From NCBI GenBank assembly GCA_913058265.1, contig CAJXPQ010000003.1, positions 186,001-250,000 of the forward strand: a DNA stretch of 64,000 bases, given 5' to 3'. Made by a program: the position numbers and the translations under genes. Below, one piece after another: positions 33,444 through 42,765 of this stretch. The DNA comes from an uncultured Oligoflexia bacterium (GTDB taxonomy: Bacteria > Bdellovibrionota > Bacteriovoracia > Bacteriovoracales > Bacteriovoracaceae). Every line of letters begins with the position of its first letter. The stretch's first letter is position 1. Below the pieces are notes generated by a model. That model worked only from the letters and a program-made list of their open reading frames with translations, ran no database searches and was not told the origin of the DNA.

Positions 33444-36248
33444 ATGGAAAAAATTAAGATTTTCGGCGCTAAAGTTCATAATTTAAAAAATATTAATGTA
33501 GAGATACCACGTAATACCTTGACCGTTATAACGGGACCTTCAGGTAGTGGTAAGTCATCATTGGCCTTTGATACATTGTATGCTGAAGGTCAGCGACGCT
33601 ATATTGAATCTCTTTCAAGTTATGCCAGACAGTTTTTAGGGCAGATGGAGCCACCTGAAGTTGAGAGTATCACTGGTTTAAGTCCTGCTATTGCTATTGA
33701 CCAGAAGTCCACCTCTAGGAATCCAAGGTCAACAGTTGGTACCATTACTGAAGTTTACGATTATCTAAGAGTTCTCTATGCCAGAGTTGGGGATGCTTTT
33801 TGTCCCGAGTCTGGAGAGAAGCTTGAGGCACAATCTCCTGAAAAAATTGTTAAAACATTATTAGCAAAACCAGCTAAAACTAAATTGCAAATTCTCGCCC
33901 CTGTATTAAAGTCACAAAAGGGCGAGCATCGTGATCTTATTCAGAAATTTCTATCACTGGGTTATTCTCGCGCTCGTTATAATAATAAAGTCGTAACTCT
34001 AGACGATGAGCTTAAGCTTGGTAAGAATACGAAAAATAACCTTGATATTATGGTCGATCGTATTGTTATTAAAGAGGGTGTTAAGGGAAGACTTACTGAC
34101 TCCATTGAGCAGGCATTAAAATTGGGAGAAGGGTCAATCTTTGTTTTGGTTGATGATAAAGAAGAATTTTATAGTGAGCACCTCTATTCTCATAAGTCTG
34201 GAATGTCTTATCCTGAACTAGAGCCGAGGCTGTTCTCATTTAATTCACCACTTGGTGCATGCTCCGAATGTAATGGTCTTGGTGAAAGTAAGGTCTTTGA
34301 TAAAAACAAGTATATACTTGATGATAGAATGAGTCTTGCAGACGGAACAATACTGCCTTTAGGTAAACGTGGTTCTTTCTACTATCAAATGGTTAAGTGT
34401 ATTTTGGAGGAAGAGGGTATCGACATTAGTACACCTCTTAAAAAATGGCCTAAGAAAATAACTAAAATAGTTTTTGAGGGTTCTGATAAAGAATACACCT
34501 ATAATTTTAAGTCTGATAATTCATCCTATACTTTCACGAAGTCTTTTGTTGGCCTTGATTCTTGGCTTGATAAAAAGTACATTGAAAGTGGTTCTGAAAA
34601 AGTTCGGAATGATCTTGAGAAATACATGGATATTAAAACATGTCCCACTTGCGAAGGACAAAGGCTAAATGCTTATGCTAGAAACGTCCTGGTTGGTAAG
34701 AAAGGTATTATGGATGTCTCTAAACTATCCATTGAGGATGCTTATTCTTTTTTCTCAAAGGTTAAGTTTACCGGACAGAAAAAAATCATTGCTGATAAAT
34801 TGTTGAAAGAAGTGAATGCACGTCTTAAGTTCTTAGTAGACGTAGGCCTTACTTATTTAAGTATTAATAGGGCCGCCAATACTTTGTCAGGTGGAGAGTC
34901 TCAACGAATTAGGTTAGCGACACAAATAGGTTCTGCTTTATCAGGTGTTCTCTATGTACTTGATGAGCCTAGTATTGGTCTTCATCAAAGAGATAACGAC
35001 AAACTTATTCAAACTTTGATTCACTTAAGAGATCTTGGTAATACTGTTATAGTCGTTGAGCACGATGAAGATACCATGCTTGCCTCAGACCATCTTATTG
35101 ATATGGGACCAGGCGCAGGAGTTCATGGGGGAGAGATTGTTGCCTTTGGAACACCGACAGCTATTAAAAAGAAAAACTGTATCACTGGGAAGTACCTTGC
35201 TGGTAAAGAGAAAATTCCAGTGCCTACTGAGCGTAAAAAATTAGATAAAATTATTACTCTTAAAGGTGTGACAAAAAATAATCTAAAAAACCTAACTGTA
35301 GATATCCCTCTCGAGGGACTTGTTTCCATAAGCGGAGTCTCTGGTTCCGGCAAGTCGACACTTGTACATAAGGGGCTAGTACCTGCAGTTAAAAACTACC
35401 TAAATAAAAAGTCTGATTACCCTGTTTGTTACCAATCCATTACTGGCGTGAACCAAATTGACCAGGTTATTGAAATAGACCAAAGTGCAATTGGTAGAAC
35501 TCCTAAATCCAATCCAGCAACATATACAAAACTTTTTGATCAGATGAGAACACTTTTTGCCAATACCAATGAATCAAAAATGAGAGGTTACAAGGCTGGA
35601 CGTTTTAGTTTTAATGTTAAAGGCGGAAGATGTGAAGCCTGTGAAGGTAATGGGACTATAAAGGTTGAGATGAATTTCCTACCAGATGTTTTTATTACTT
35701 GTTCTGACTGTGGCGGTAAAAGATATAATCAAGAAACTCTAAACATTACTTATCGGGGTAAGAATATCGCTGATGTTCTAGGAATGTCCATTGAAGAGGC
35801 GAGAGACTTTTTTCAACATCATACTAAGATTCATCGTGCACTTGATACATTATTCTCAGTTGGTCTTGGCTATATAAAACTGGGGCAAAGCTCTACCACA
35901 TTATCCGGTGGAGAGGCCCAGAGACTTAAACTTTCAAGAGAGCTTAGTAAGGCAACTCGTGGTCAATGTCTTTATGTCTTAGATGAGCCCACAACAGGAC
36001 TTCATTTTAAAGACATCCAGGTCTTACTAGATGCTATGAGACGTTTGATTGAACTGGGTCATAGTGTACTTGTAATTGAACATAATATGGATGTTTTAAA
36101 AGTCAGTGATCATATTATTGATCTGGGACCTGAGGGCGGAATCCACGGCGGACAACTAGTCGGTTCTGGAACACCAGAAGAGCTTATAAAAATTAAAAAA
36201 AGTATTACAGGCAAATATTTAAAAAAGATTTTAAAGGTAAAGTCATGA
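33444..36248 (+). CDS. uvrA: Excinuclease ABC subunit A
   Basis: 934 residues, the usual length. UvrA finds bulky DNA lesions and loads UvrB. Two ABC ATPase modules are seen: Walker A GPSGSGKSSLAF near residue 31 and GVSGSGKST near 633, signature LSGGESQRIRLATQI and LSGGEAQRLKLSREL, and Walker B VLDEPSIGL and VLDEPTTGL. Zinc-finger cysteines are present at CSECNGLG...CPTCEGQ and in CEACEGNG...CSDCGG. The start is the same as in most UvrA proteins. There is no Shine-Dalgarno sequence, and the promoter suggests a leaderless mRNA. It overlaps pyrC by four bases. Confidence 0.98.
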   Translation: MEKIKIFGAKVHNLKNINVEIPRNTLTVITGPSGSGKSSLAFDTLYAEGQRRYIESLSSYARQFLGQMEPPEVESITGLSPAIAIDQKSTSRNPRSTVGTITEVYDYLRVLYARVGDAFCPESGEKLEAQSPEKIVKTLLAKPAKTKLQILAPVLKSQKGEHRDLIQKFLSLGYSRARYNNKVVTLDDELKLGKNTKNNLDIMVDRIVIKEGVKGRLTDSIEQALKLGEGSIFVLVDDKEEFYSEHLYSHKSGMSYPELEPRLFSFNSPLGACSECNGLGESKVFDKNKYILDDRMSLADGTILPLGKRGSFYYQMVKCILEEEGIDISTPLKKWPKKITKIVFEGSDKEYTYNFKSDNSSYTFTKSFVGLDSWLDKKYIESGSEKVRNDLEKYMDIKTCPTCEGQRLNAYARNVLVGKKGIMDVSKLSIEDAYSFFSKVKFTGQKKIIADKLLKEVNARLKFLVDVGLTYLSINRAANTLSGGESQRIRLATQIGSALSGVLYVLDEPSIGLHQRDNDKLIQTLIHLRDLGNTVIVVEHDEDTMLASDHLIDMGPGAGVHGGEIVAFGTPTAIKKKNCITGKYLAGKEKIPVPTERKKLDKIITLKGVTKNNLKNLTVDIPLEGLVSISGVSGSGKSTLVHKGLVPAVKNYLNKKSDYPVCYQSITGVNQIDQVIEIDQSAIGRTPKSNPATYTKLFDQMRTLFANTNESKMRGYKAGRFSFNVKGGRCEACEGNGTIKVEMNFLPDVFITCSDCGGKRYNQETLNITYRGKNIADVLGMSIEEARDFFQHHTKIHRALDTLFSVGLGYIKLGQSSTTLSGGEAQRLKLSRELSKATRGQCLYVLDEPTTGLHFKDIQVLLDAMRRLIELGHSVLVIEHNMDVLKVSDHIIDLGPEGGIHGGQLVGSGTPEELIKIKKSITGKYLKKILKVKS

Positions 36249-37552
36249 GCTTATTAATTAAGAATGTAAAAACAACAAAGTACTTACTAGGTAATAGTGG
36301 AGAGGACTTTGTTTCAGTTAATATTTCTTTGAAAGATGGAATCATCGATCAGGTTTCTGAAAACGAAATTCAAGGAGATTTTAAGCAAACTATTGATGGG
36401 CTTGGATATTTTCTTTCTCCAGGACTTTGTGACCCTCAAGTTCACTTTAGAGAACCAGGTCTCGAATATAAGGAAGATATTGAATCTGGAAGTAGGGCCG
36501 CTGCTAAGGGTGGTTTTACGACTGTGATCTCAATGCCAAACACAAGCCCTACGGCCGATAATCCAGAAACCGTGGCGTTTATGTGGAATAAATCTAGAGA
36601 GGTTGGTATCTGTAGAGTTTTTCCAACTGGAGCTGTAACACATGGTCTTAAGGGAGAAACACTTCCTGACTATAAAGCGATGAAAGATGCTGGTGCCATT
36701 GCCCTAACTGATGACGGGAAGGGTGTGCAGAAAGATCATGTTTTTTTAGAAGCTATGAAACAAGCATCTGCATTAAAAATGGCAATACTGGATCACTCTG
36801 AAGATGAAGCATTATCTTTAGGCGGTGCTATACATAAGGGTGCAATTTCTGAAAAATTTGATCTGAAAGGGATTGATTCTGACTCTGAATCTTCACATGT
36901 TGAAAGAGGTTGCCTTCTAAGTGCTGAGACTGGATGTCACTATCATGTCCTCCATATTTCGACGATTAAATCTATAAACTTTGTACGTGAAGCTAAAGCA
37001 AAAGGACTCAGAGTAACTGCTGAGGTATCACCACATCATCTCCTTTTATGTGATGAGGATATACCTCTGCGATCAGAAAATGACTTGAATCCAAATTGGA
37101 AAATGAACCCTCCACTTCGTTCGAAAGAAGACCGGGCCGAGTGTGTAAAAGCATTACTTGATGGAACCATTGATGCAGTTGCTACAGATCATGCACCCCA
37201 TGCTCCTCATGAAAAAGATAAGCATATTAGTGATGCTCCTTTTGGTATTATTGGTTTGGAGACAGCATTTCCACTAGTTTATTCAAACTTTGTTAAAACT
37301 GATAAAATATCCTTAAATAGATGTATCGATCTTATGAGTAAGCAAGCTGCTGAACTCTTTGGTCTTGAAATGGGAAGGCTTGTGCCAGGAACAAGGGCAG
37401 ACTTAGCGCTTTTTGATCTTGATAGAAGCTTTGAAATAACACCTGAGTTTTTTGCATCGAAATCTAAAAATTCACCGTTTATTGGACAAAAGCTCTATGG
37501 AGAGACTAAACTTACTGTATTCGAAGGGAATATCGTATTTGATAATTTATAG
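36245..37552 (+). CDS. pyrC: Dihydroorotase
   Basis: 435 residues, the long class I type (E. coli PyrC is about 350). It closes carbamoyl aspartate to dihydroorotate in pyrimidine synthesis. Metal-binding motifs are DPQVHFREPG (His-x-Arg) near residue 60, then LDHSEDE and VLHISTIKS, and DHAPHAPHEK near the end of the barrel with the catalytic aspartate. AAGG sits seven bases before an ATG that overlaps the uvrA stop, and cdd follows after 9 bp. The next pyrimidine enzyme, PyrD, is encoded at 20165 on the other strand. Confidence 0.95.
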   Translation: MSLLIKNVKTTKYLLGNSGEDFVSVNISLKDGIIDQVSENEIQGDFKQTIDGLGYFLSPGLCDPQVHFREPGLEYKEDIESGSRAAAKGGFTTVISMPNTSPTADNPETVAFMWNKSREVGICRVFPTGAVTHGLKGETLPDYKAMKDAGAIALTDDGKGVQKDHVFLEAMKQASALKMAILDHSEDEALSLGGAIHKGAISEKFDLKGIDSDSESSHVERGCLLSAETGCHYHVLHISTIKSINFVREAKAKGLRVTAEVSPHHLLLCDEDIPLRSENDLNPNWKMNPPLRSKEDRAECVKALLDGTIDAVATDHAPHAPHEKDKHISDAPFGIIGLETAFPLVYSNFVKTDKISLNRCIDLMSKQAAELFGLEMGRLVPGTRADLALFDLDRSFEITPEFFASKSKNSPFIGQKLYGETKLTVFEGNIVFDNL

Positions 37553-37561
37553 GGATAATGC

Positions 37562-37984
37562 ATGAAAGTTGATGAAAAAGTTCTAGAGGCATTTAATATT
37601 GCATCTGTTGCACGTAAAAATGCTTATGCAAATCATTCTAAAGTAAAAGTTGGCGCCGCCATGAAAATTAAAGGCTCTGACAAAATATATGCTGGCTGTA
37701 ATGTAGAATTAATTGTCAACGGCATTTCAACTTGCGCCGAAAGAAATACTATCGGCCAAGTTATTACTGATCAAGGTGTTTTTGAATTAGAATTTGTTCT
37801 TGTCTGTTCCAACACTGAACCAGCGCTTTACCCTTGTGGCGTATGCTTGCAGTCAATGTCAGAGTTTTGTGATCGCGAACTACCTATTTATATCGCAAAT
37901 AAAGAGGGCGTTATTGCTCAAACAAAATTTGGCGATCTTTTAACTCATCAATATTCTAGTCTTCCACAAGTTCTACCTGAGTAA
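37562..37984 (+). CDS. cdd: Cytidine deaminase
   Basis: 140 residues. It deaminates cytidine and deoxycytidine in pyrimidine salvage. The zinc site is visible as Cys58-Ala-Glu60 in STCAERNT, with Glu60 the proton shuttle, and Cys92 and Cys95 in PCGVC. NVE upstream is the substrate-binding motif. It shares one base with the priA start (TAATG) and lies within the uvrA-pyrC-cdd-priA run. A Bdellovibrio-like predator would recycle prey nucleosides this way, which is inference. Confidence 0.95.
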   Translation: MKVDEKVLEAFNIASVARKNAYANHSKVKVGAAMKIKGSDKIYAGCNVELIVNGISTCAERNTIGQVITDQGVFELEFVLVCSNTEPALYPCGVCLQSMSEFCDRELPIYIANKEGVIAQTKFGDLLTHQYSSLPQVLPE

Positions 37985-39987
37985 TGAGTAATTACTACCA
38001 AGTTGCTGTTAACTTTCCAAGTCTACAAAGTATACTTACTTATAGTTATGAAGTGGAGCTGGCCATTGGTGACCTCGTAGAAGTTCCTCTTGGAAGACGA
38101 AAATCACAGGGCGTAATCTTGGGCCCTGCTACTAAGGAACAATTATCTGGCTTTGATATTAAAAAAGTGAAGCCTATCACTAGTTCTGTTGAAAACGCTT
38201 TTAGCTTAAATGAAAAAGAGCTGGCCCTTTATAAATGGATGTCTAAATACTATCATTATCCTATTGGTAAACTAGTCTTTGATTGCTTACCTAAAATCCT
38301 AAAAAGACCCCGCAAGCCAGACTTTATAATGGGAAAAAATAATGACCTTCCTTTTGAACTGAATGATGTTCAAGCTCAGATTGTTAATGATATTGAACCC
38401 ACAATTCATAAAGGATTCTCTCAACACTATGTTCACGGTGTAACTGGCTCTGGTAAGTCTGCTGTTTATCTAAGTCTTATGAAGAAGGTCATCGATGAGG
38501 GGAAGTCCGTTCAATTTCTTTTACCTGAAATCAACTTAACACCACAATTTACTGAAATGTTTGCTGAGTTTTTAAAGTGTAATGTTTATACTTATCACTC
38601 TGGAGTGACTCCCTCAGAGAAATATAATATTTGGAAGACCCTTAATGAATCAAGTGAGCCTGTACTTGTTATGGGTGTTAGAAGTTCTATCTTTTTACCG
38701 ATTGAGAATTTAGGCCTGGTTATTGTTGATGAAGAGCATGATCAGAGTTTTAAGCAAACTGACCGCTGTCCTTATAATGGTCGTGATGTTGCTATCAAGA
38801 AATCACAATTGCATAATTGTCCGATCCTGCTTGGAAGTGCAACGCCTACTGTTGAAAATTTTTATCAGTTTAAAAATAGTGATGGTCGAACCTATCATGC
38901 TATTCATGATCGTGCTGGTGGTGGACAATTTCCGAAGCTGACTCTATCGGACACTAAAGATAAATTTAAAGAAAAAGATCCAGCTTATCCATTTTTAGAT
39001 TCAACTCTTGAACAAATTGAGAAGAGATTAGAGGCCGGAGAACAAGTTCTTATTTTTATTAATAAACTTGGTTACTCAAATTTTATTCAATGTCGAAACT
39101 GTGCTCATCAATTTTATAACGATGCCTGTGGCTGCCAAAATAATTTACGTTATTTTAAAGCGAAAAATTGCTTGAGCTGTTCTCACTGTGACTTCGTCAT
39201 GCCCGTTCCAGACCAATGCCCTGAATGTGCAGGGATTAGTCTCATGAACAAAGGCTTTGGAACTGAAAAAGTAGAGCAAGTTCTAAGAGAAATTTATCCT
39301 CAATATCGAACGGAGAGATTTGACCGAGATGAGATTAAAACGACAAAAGATTTAACAACAAAACTAAACCGTTTCCACAATAAAGAAATTGATATTCTTG
39401 TTGGAACTCAAATGCTTGCTAAGGGACATAACTTTAGAAGAGTAAACCTTGTTGTTATCCTAGGTATAGACTCTATGCTAAATTATGCAGACTTTAGATC
39501 TACTGAGAAAACATACCAGCTGGTGGAGCAAGTTGCTGGAAGAGCGGGAAGATACGCTGATGACTCTGAAGTTATTATTCAAACTATGAATACTGACCAT
39601 CAAGTATTTGAACTGATTCAAAAGCATTCATTTGATGAATTTTACGAGTCAGAGTTACCGCTGCGAGAGCTATGTGCATGCCCTCCTTTTTCTAAAATCG
39701 TGATGATGTATTTCTCCTCTCGCTTTAGAGATCGATTGATTAGCACCGTTAACCAAGTGGGTACGCAACTTCATAAAGTCATTGAGAATAACTATTCTTC
39801 AGTAAGGCTTCTAGGTCCTACACCAATGACAATAGAGAAAAAAGCAAATCAGTTCACCTGGGGGATTATGCTGAAGTCCGATAATCTTAATGAACTTCAC
39901 GGGGTTGTGAGTACATTTGAAGCCAACTATAAAACAATTTCAAATATTTCATATAAAATTGATGTTGATCCTATGCACCTACTTTAG
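37984..39987 (+). CDS. priA: Primosomal helicase PriA
   Basis: 667 residues (E. coli 732). It restarts stalled replication forks and loads the replicative helicase. Visible parts are the N-terminal DNA-binding domain, Walker A GVTGSGKSAVYL near residue 155, Walker B VIVDEEHDQSF, and a cysteine-rich zinc region between the helicase motifs (CRNC, CGC, CLSCSHC, CPEC). The later motifs VGTQMLAKGHNF and EQVAGRAGR are present. Translationally coupled to cdd. The end overlaps yidD on the other strand by four bases. Confidence 0.97.
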   Translation: MSNYYQVAVNFPSLQSILTYSYEVELAIGDLVEVPLGRRKSQGVILGPATKEQLSGFDIKKVKPITSSVENAFSLNEKELALYKWMSKYYHYPIGKLVFDCLPKILKRPRKPDFIMGKNNDLPFELNDVQAQIVNDIEPTIHKGFSQHYVHGVTGSGKSAVYLSLMKKVIDEGKSVQFLLPEINLTPQFTEMFAEFLKCNVYTYHSGVTPSEKYNIWKTLNESSEPVLVMGVRSSIFLPIENLGLVIVDEEHDQSFKQTDRCPYNGRDVAIKKSQLHNCPILLGSATPTVENFYQFKNSDGRTYHAIHDRAGGGQFPKLTLSDTKDKFKEKDPAYPFLDSTLEQIEKRLEAGEQVLIFINKLGYSNFIQCRNCAHQFYNDACGCQNNLRYFKAKNCLSCSHCDFVMPVPDQCPECAGISLMNKGFGTEKVEQVLREIYPQYRTERFDRDEIKTTKDLTTKLNRFHNKEIDILVGTQMLAKGHNFRRVNLVVILGIDSMLNYADFRSTEKTYQLVEQVAGRAGRYADDSEVIIQTMNTDHQVFELIQKHSFDEFYESELPLRELCACPPFSKIVMMYFSSRFRDRLISTVNQVGTQLHKVIENNYSSVRLLGPTPMTIEKKANQFTWGIMLKSDNLNELHGVVSTFEANYKTISNISYKIDVDPMHLL

Positions 39988-40202
39988 GGAACCTGATCCT
40001 CTCCACCTTTCGAGAATGGATGACATCTAAGAATTCTCCAAATAATTAAAGGAATAGATTTATAAAGTGGCTTTTTCTGTATTGCCTCTACGGCATAGTG
40101 TGAGCAAGTTGGATAAAAGCGACAAGTTGGTCCGGTTAAAATGGAGATATATCTTTGGTAGAACTTCACAGTTGATATCAGTAATTTCTTTAGTAGTTCC
40201 AT
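39984..40202 (-). CDS. yidD: Membrane protein insertion efficiency factor YidD
   Basis: 72 residues. The family motif is nearly complete: FYQRYIS, TCRFYPTCSHYAVEAI with the paired cysteines, and CHPFSKGG. YidD is an inner-membrane-associated protein that helps YidC. In most bacteria it lies next to rnpA and yidC; here it stands alone, convergent with priA, and those genes are not in the window. The ribosome binding site is weak. Confidence 0.95.
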   Translation of the reverse strand: MELLKKLLISTVKFYQRYISILTGPTCRFYPTCSHYAVEAIQKKPLYKSIPLIIWRILRCHPFSKGGEDQVP

Positions 40203-40344
40203 AACATTTCTTATTCACTTTGCTGCGAAATGTCAACCTGCGACGATATCACTGGACAAAACCTAGGCGAAGCTCTTAACCACACATAAATACTGTATTA
40301 TAGCGCAGGCTCAAGCGCTAAGGCTTTGCATGAGCTGTTAAATA

Positions 40345-40356
40345 TGATAATTATCA
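40345..40356. promoter_or_regulatory. Fur/Zur-like palindrome before folE2
   Basis: TGATAATTATCA is a perfect 12-base palindrome in the folE2 leader, 22 bases before the ATG. It resembles the GATAAT core of Fur-family boxes. Zur control of folE2 is known in many bacteria; here it is a prediction. The rest of the 176-bp gap has small hairpins but no known riboswitch that I recognise. Confidence 0.4.
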
Positions 40357-40378
40357 CTCGGAACTTACGGAGATTACC

Positions 40379-41356
40379 ATGATAGACCAATCCTTTTTAA
40401 AGAAAAGTTCGTTGAAGAACAAAGTTGTAGAAGATATATTGTCTTGTGACCTACAGGATGCCAACGGCCTAAACGATTTTCAAAAACTACCTACAGAAGA
40501 CTTAATTGCAATACCAAGAGTTGGGATTAATAGATACCGCCTACCTATTGAGGTTACTAATAAGTTTGGTGTAACAAGATCACATGACTGTGAAGCCAGT
40601 ATGTTTGTTAATCTTGATGCTAATAAGAATGGTGTTTCAATGTCTCGTCTTTGTACGATTCTACAATCAACTTCGGCCTCAGACGGTTTAAGTGCTAACT
40701 TTTTTAAAAATGTTCTTAGACGCTACCGTATTGAGCTTGCAGATGAAGAAGATAATAAACTCATAGAATCAGCTTATTTAAATATTAAATTCAACTATCC
40801 AGTTAAACAAAAGTCACTGAAGTCAGATAACTGGGGATGGCAATACTATCCAGTAAATCTTAAAGCTACAGAAACTAAAGATGGTGGCTTTGAGTACTTC
40901 ATGACTCTTACTTACGAGTACTCTTCTACCTGTCCTTGTTCTTTATCAATGGCGAAGCAATACGAGAGAGAATTTGCTGAAGGCAAGACTACTGAAGGTA
41001 CTGGAATCGGTGTACCACACTCACAGAGATCAGTACTTACTTGTACGATCAAGGTAAATCCTGATATTGAGTTTCATTTAGAAGATCTTATTTTACTCTT
41101 AAAGGAAGCTATTCCTACGGAAACCCAAAGTTTAGTTAAGAGAGTTGATGAACAAGCCTTTGCTATACTAAATGGATCACACCCGATGTTTGTTGAGCAT
41201 GCATCTAAGAGTGTTTCAAAAATTTTAAATGCTGAGGAAGATATTCTAGATTGGTTAGTAGAACTTGAGCATATTGAATCACTTCATAGTCATAACGCTG
41301 CGGCCGTTATTTATAAAGGGGTTGAAAATGGGTTACGAGCTGATACAATCTTTTAA
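40379..41356 (+). CDS. folE2: GTP cyclohydrolase FolE2 (type IB)
   Basis: 325 residues. It converts GTP to 7,8-dihydroneopterin triphosphate, the first step to folate and queuosine. Typical parts are IPRVGINRYRLPI near the N-terminus, YEYSSTCPCSLSMA with the metal-binding or catalytic cysteine, and GIGVPHSQRS. Unlike FolE (type IA) it is not strictly dependent on zinc and can use other metals, so organisms use it when zinc is low. A Fur/Zur-like palindrome lies in its leader. It shares one base with the next gene (TAATG) and starts the 40-44.7 kb operon. Confidence 0.96.
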   Translation: MIDQSFLKKSSLKNKVVEDILSCDLQDANGLNDFQKLPTEDLIAIPRVGINRYRLPIEVTNKFGVTRSHDCEASMFVNLDANKNGVSMSRLCTILQSTSASDGLSANFFKNVLRRYRIELADEEDNKLIESAYLNIKFNYPVKQKSLKSDNWGWQYYPVNLKATETKDGGFEYFMTLTYEYSSTCPCSLSMAKQYEREFAEGKTTEGTGIGVPHSQRSVLTCTIKVNPDIEFHLEDLILLLKEAIPTETQSLVKRVDEQAFAILNGSHPMFVEHASKSVSKILNAEEDILDWLVELEHIESLHSHNAAAVIYKGVENGLRADTIF

Positions 41357-42150
41357 TGACTATTGGAAGCTTATCTAAACTAAAATCAACATATGATAAT
41401 ATTGTGCAGTACCAACTACCTGTTGGTGATACTCTCATTGATTTAAATCCCTACATTGGTAAGCATATTAAACTTGAGTACACAGGAAATATATTTTGTG
41501 TCGATACAGGTAAAAAAATAAAAAAAGCATACGGACAAGGTTATAGCTGGGAATCCTTTATAACTTTACCCGAGTGTGACACATGCATTATAAAGCCAGA
41601 GCTCTGTCACTATAAGGCCGGAACTTGTAGAGATCCTAGATGGGGTGAGTCCCATTGTTTGAAGCCTCATGTTATTTACCTATCCCTTACATCAAATTTG
41701 AAAGTCGGTATCACTCGTAAGACCCAAGTTCCTACTCGTTGGGTTGATCAGGGAGCTGTTAAGGCGATTAAATTACTAGAAGTTAAGGATCGACTTACAA
41801 GTGGTAAAATTGAAATTGAGATTGCAAAAACTATGGGTGATAAAACAAACTGGCGAAATATGCTGAAAAATGTTTATGACGATATGGATTTGCTTGCCAA
41901 GAAAAAAGAAGTTATCAAGCAGTTTGCTGATATTATTAAAAAGCATGAAGCTACTGTTCTGGATGATGAACTTTATGAGTTTAATTACCCTGTAGAGAAA
42001 TACCCGGAGAAGGTTTCATCATTTAACTTTGATAAAAACCCTATCGTAGAGGGAGATCTTATGGGAATTAAGGGACAATATTTAATTTTTGATACAGGTG
42101 TTATTAATATAAGAAAATTTCAAGGATATGAAATAAACTTCGAGTCATAG
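41356..42150 (+). CDS. DUF2797 protein
   Basis: 264 residues of family DUF2797. The signatures are IFCVDTGKKIKKAYGQGY, followed by a cysteine cluster CDTCIIKPELCHYKAGTC and the H-CLKPH segment, likely a metal site. SNLKVGITRKTQVPTRWVDQGA resembles a degenerate GIY-YIG nuclease core. The function of the family is not known. It is translationally coupled to folE2, which suggests, but does not show, a role near pterin, queuosine or zinc metabolism. The next gene starts one base after its stop codon. Confidence 0.8.
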   Translation: MTIGSLSKLKSTYDNIVQYQLPVGDTLIDLNPYIGKHIKLEYTGNIFCVDTGKKIKKAYGQGYSWESFITLPECDTCIIKPELCHYKAGTCRDPRWGESHCLKPHVIYLSLTSNLKVGITRKTQVPTRWVDQGAVKAIKLLEVKDRLTSGKIEIEIAKTMGDKTNWRNMLKNVYDDMDLLAKKKEVIKQFADIIKKHEATVLDDELYEFNYPVEKYPEKVSSFNFDKNPIVEGDLMGIKGQYLIFDTGVINIRKFQGYEINFES

Positions 42151-42151
42151 T

Positions 42152-42757
42152 ATGGATACAACTTTAGTTATCACCATTTCAGTTATATTTGCATCAGTCT
42201 TAATTCTTCTTCTGTTTGTGGTCTTTTACTTTCTTTATAAATATTTTAGATTAAGAGAGAGAGAAATATCTAATTTAGAGGCCCAGAAATTAAATAATGA
42301 TTCATCAACAGCACTTGGAAATATTCCTGAAGAGCTAGTACAAGAATACAGAGATGCAAGTAACAGAGCAAAGGATAACCTGATCGGATATAATTGTATT
42401 GATCATCCCGAGCTTCAGGCCGTAGGAAGATGTGCTATTTCCGATGAACTCTATTGTGAGCTTTGTCTTACAAAAGAGAGTGATGTTAAGCTTGCGCGAA
42501 AATTAATGGACTTATGGCTTGATAACGAATGGGAAACCGTTTTTATTGTTAATAATGAAGAAGCTGGTGCAGATCAGTTAAACTTGATGATGAAGTCTAA
42601 GAAAGAGATCTGGCTAGAGTACGAAATACCTGTTGTTACCCAAAAGCAATTTAAAATAAATATTGAAGAAGATCGGTCTGAGTCCTATACCATTGTAATG
42701 GCCAAGAAAGATGACAGCGATATAGTTAAAGAAAAATTTCATTTTATTAATAAATAG
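42152..42757 (+). CDS. Membrane-anchored zinc-ligand protein, unknown
   Basis: 201 residues. One hydrophobic span (about 6-30) anchors it with the rest probably in the cytoplasm. Cys82, His85, Cys94, Cys102 and Cys105 give a C-x2-H-x8-C-x7-C-x2-C pattern, similar to the first half of a B-box zinc finger. A linker and an alpha/beta C-terminal part follow. No family recognised. It sits between DUF2797 and cysS in the folE2 operon, spaced by one and eight bases. Confidence 0.65.
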   Translation: MDTTLVITISVIFASVLILLLFVVFYFLYKYFRLREREISNLEAQKLNNDSSTALGNIPEELVQEYRDASNRAKDNLIGYNCIDHPELQAVGRCAISDELYCELCLTKESDVKLARKLMDLWLDNEWETVFIVNNEEAGADQLNLMMKSKKEIWLEYEIPVVTQKQFKINIEEDRSESYTIVMAKKDDSDIVKEKFHFINK

Positions 42758-42765
42758 GAAGTCTT

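Noticed and set aside
40203-40378. Tetrahydrofolate or preQ1 riboswitch before folE2
   Set aside because: Small hairpins exist but no conserved core of either class is visible.
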